7,474 bases of DNA from contig JAJRCS010000035.1 in the NCBI GenBank assembly GCA_028678815.1, forward strand, positions 1 to 7,474, read 5' to 3'. This document shows positions 6,154 through 7,474 of this stretch, in pieces. The DNA comes from Methanomicrobiales archaeon (GTDB taxonomy: Archaea; Halobacteriota; Methanomicrobia; Methanomicrobiales; JACTUA01). The notes below the pieces were generated by a model. The model searched no databases. It had not been told where the DNA came from and saw nothing but the letters and a program-made list of their open reading frames with translations. The position numbers and the translations under genes are program-made. The number at the start of each line of letters is the position of its first letter. Positions within the stretch are counted from its first letter, which is position 1.

Positions 6154-6996
6154 TCATCCCTCGTCTCTTCCGGTTCTGCAGACCCACCGGTCATAGAAGG
6201 CATGCCGCCGGTTCTCTGACACCTCTGCACGGCGGCCGGCTGCCCTGCACCAGCCCGCAACGACCCCCGCCTCGGCCTCGGTCCCGACGGTGATGAGGGC
6301 CTCGTCCGCGATGTCGAGGAGCTCCCCGGTGATGGCCTCCCAGGTCTCCGTGGTGAAGGGGTTGATCTCACCCATCATCACCGCGATGCCCCGGGGGACC
6401 GGGTCCAGGTAGCTCCCCGCGAGGGCCGCGTCGATCCACATGGTCTCCCCGGGGAGCAGCCTCCCGGTGGCGAGGCCGAGGGAGAGGAGGGCGGGATCGT
6501 TGTCATAGGAGAGGGGTCGCATCCCGATGGCCCGGGCCGCGGCGGAGCCAGCCCCCGACCCGCAGCAGCAGTCGAGGCAGGGAACACCCTCCCCCTTCCC
6601 CCAGACCTCCTCCAGGAGGGCGGTGAGGGAGGGGAGCCGGTCAGGCGGGAGGTCCTCGAGGGCGGGGGTGACACTCCTCCCGAGGAGGAGGCTGTAGTAC
6701 TCCCGGACGGCCTCTGCCCAGAGAGCACGCTCCTCCTGGTAGATCCCGTCGTCGAGATCCTCGCAGAGCTCGATGGCCTCCCGCGGGGGCCTCCGGAAGA
6801 GAAAGCTCGCCGCGTACCACTCCTTCCCGTCGGAGACCGCGATGGCCAGGGGCTCCTCGGCCATGTCCAGGAGGAGGCGTGCCGCGACGGCGGGGATCCC
6901 GAGGAGCGCCGCCGTGCCCGCCTCGTCGGTGAGGGAGGCGAAGTCCGGGTCAAGGAGGGTGATCTCGTCGAGCTCGAGGATCCGGGCGGCTCTCAT
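6154..6996 (-). CDS. SAM-dependent methyltransferase-like protein of unknown substrate
   Basis: The 280-residue product appears to carry a Rossmann-type methyltransferase core in its second half. Motif I is CLDCCCGSGAGS at 140-151. An acidic post-motif region, SYDNDPAL at 163-170, holds a likely SAM-ribose contact at D165 or D167. AVMMGEINPF at 205-214 lies where motif IV is expected. The first 130 residues (FRRPPREAIELCEDLDDG near 67-84) form a separate helical domain I do not recognise. The triple Cys in motif I is unusual for a general methyltransferase. ATG at 6996 is preferred because GAGGGTG overlaps the upstream stop at a good distance; GTG at 7014 would add six residues and overlap apgM. 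It lies about 10 nt after apgM on the same strand, so it is probably co-transcribed with it. An alternative is a non-catalytic methyltransferase fold. Confidence 0.8.
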   Translation of the reverse strand: MRAARILELDEITLLDPDFASLTDEAGTAALLGIPAVAARLLLDMAEEPLAIAVSDGKEWYAASFLFRRPPREAIELCEDLDDGIYQEERALWAEAVREYYSLLLGRSVTPALEDLPPDRLPSLTALLEEVWGKGEGVPCLDCCCGSGAGSAAARAIGMRPLSYDNDPALLSLGLATGRLLPGETMWIDAALAGSYLDPVPRGIAVMMGEINPFTTETWEAITGELLDIADEALITVGTEAEAGVVAGWCRAAGRRAEVSENRRHAFYDRWVCRTGRDEG

Positions 6997-7006
6997 GGGA
7001 ACACCC

Positions 7007-7474
7007 TCAGGCACCGTACTTCTCTGCCCGGTTCACGAGGTCGAGGAGGACGGGGAGGAGGGCCGATCCCGGGATCCGGTGGAGCCCCCCTTCGGCGCAG
7101 GAGGCCTCGGTGAACCGGGTGACCCGGTCCACCCGCACCCCGTCGCCATGGATGGCGAGGGGTACGGGGTCGGCGCTGTGGTCCCGGATGGCGCACGGGG
7201 TGCTGTGGTCAGCGCAGGCGGCGATGAGGGTATCCGGGAGGGAGAGGAGGGGTGCCAGGGCGGCATCGGTCCTTGCGATAAAGTCCCGTTTCTCGAGGGG
7301 TTTTCCGTCGTGCCCCGCCTCGTCGGCTCCCTTGATGTTCAGGAGGACGAACTCCCTCCTCCCCAGCTCGGCGATGGCGGTCTCCACCTTGCCGGCGAGG
7401 TTGGTATCGGCCGAGCCCGTGATGCCCGGGACCGGGACGCTCTCGAGCCCGACGGCCCTCCCGATCCCCGTGAT
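7007..7474 (-). CDS. apgM: Archaeal 2,3-bisphosphoglycerate-independent phosphoglycerate mutase, C-terminal part
   Basis: ApgM interconverts 3-phosphoglycerate and 2-phosphoglycerate in glycolysis/gluconeogenesis and belongs to the alkaline phosphatase superfamily. The window holds the last 155 residues, beginning inside the gene; the N-terminus lies beyond the right edge. Recognisable family segments are PGITGSADTNLAGK (16-29 of the visible part), LLNIKGADEAGHDG (44-57) and the metal-binding ACADHSTPCAIRDHSADPVP (86-105). CAEGGLHRIPG (126-136) and the terminal LLDLVNRAEKYGA follow. The DEAGHDG and ADHSTP segments carry the Asp/His residues typical of the two-metal site. The stop is TGA at 7007-7009. 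The methyltransferase-like gene follows directly downstream on the same strand. Confidence 0.95.
   Translation of the reverse strand: MTGIGRAVGLESVPVPGITGSADTNLAGKVETAIAELGRREFVLLNIKGADEAGHDGKPLEKRDFIARTDAALAPLLSLPDTLIAACADHSTPCAIRDHSADPVPLAIHGDGVRVDRVTRFTEASCAEGGLHRIPGSALLPVLLDLVNRAEKYGA

Noticed and set aside
5887..6219. 110-codon plus-strand frame overlapping the 72-residue gene
   Set aside because: It starts before the predicted leader, runs through the terminator into the opposing methyltransferase gene, and its translation lacks the regular helical pattern of the 72-residue frame.
1..7474. Defence island, toxin-antitoxin, CRISPR or mobile element
   Set aside because: No repeats-and-spacers pattern, transposase, integrase, terminal inverted repeats or known defence effector was found. 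The helicase is of a housekeeping-type archaeal family rather than an obvious defence protein.

Overview
The window is about 7.5 kb of very GC-rich, gene-dense DNA. I read it as chromosomal DNA of a methanogenic archaeon, most likely from the Methanomicrobiales. The reasons are the archaeal-type phosphoglycerate mutase (ApgM), a [NiFe]-hydrogenase maturation factor (HypF), archaeal BRE/TATA-type promoters, tightly overlapping genes and a heavy preference for CGG/AGG (Arg), GGG (Gly) and CTC (Leu). The lineage is an inference from gene content and style, not from a marker gene. No rRNA, tRNA, CRISPR array, insertion sequence or phage gene is visible.

Layout. (1) Minus strand, 1-2228: hypF, complete at its N-terminus and cut by the left edge a few residues before its C-terminus. 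(2) 2229-2285: a 57-bp divergent promoter region. (3) Plus strand, 2286-5600: three overlapping genes. These are a small protein with two helix-turn-helix-like segments, a second winged-helix protein with an unrecognised C-terminal domain, and a 670-residue Ski2-like superfamily 2 helicase with an N-terminal zinc-ribbon region. Overlaps of 14 nt and 4 nt indicate one translationally coupled operon. (4) 5601-5902: a 300-bp spacer that turns from GC-rich to AT-rich. It holds a perfect inverted repeat, a possible 31-codon ORF and a strong archaeal promoter. (5) Plus strand, 5903-6121: a 72-residue protein of unknown function. (6) 6122-6153: a short convergent gap with T-rich termination signals. 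(7) Minus strand, 6154-7474: apgM (right part cut by the window edge) followed after about 10 nt by a SAM-methyltransferase-like protein, probably one operon.

How the genes work together. HypF makes the cyanide ligands of the [NiFe] hydrogenases that hydrogenotrophic methanogens depend on. ApgM belongs to central carbon metabolism (3-phosphoglycerate/2-phosphoglycerate interconversion). The regulator-regulator-helicase operon is the least understood part: two DNA-binding-type proteins are co-translated with a nucleic-acid helicase. I saw no clear defence, toxin-antitoxin or mobile system. The most useful leads are that operon, the orphan 72-residue gene with its own promoter, the palindrome upstream of it, and the methyltransferase with an unusual Cys-rich motif I.
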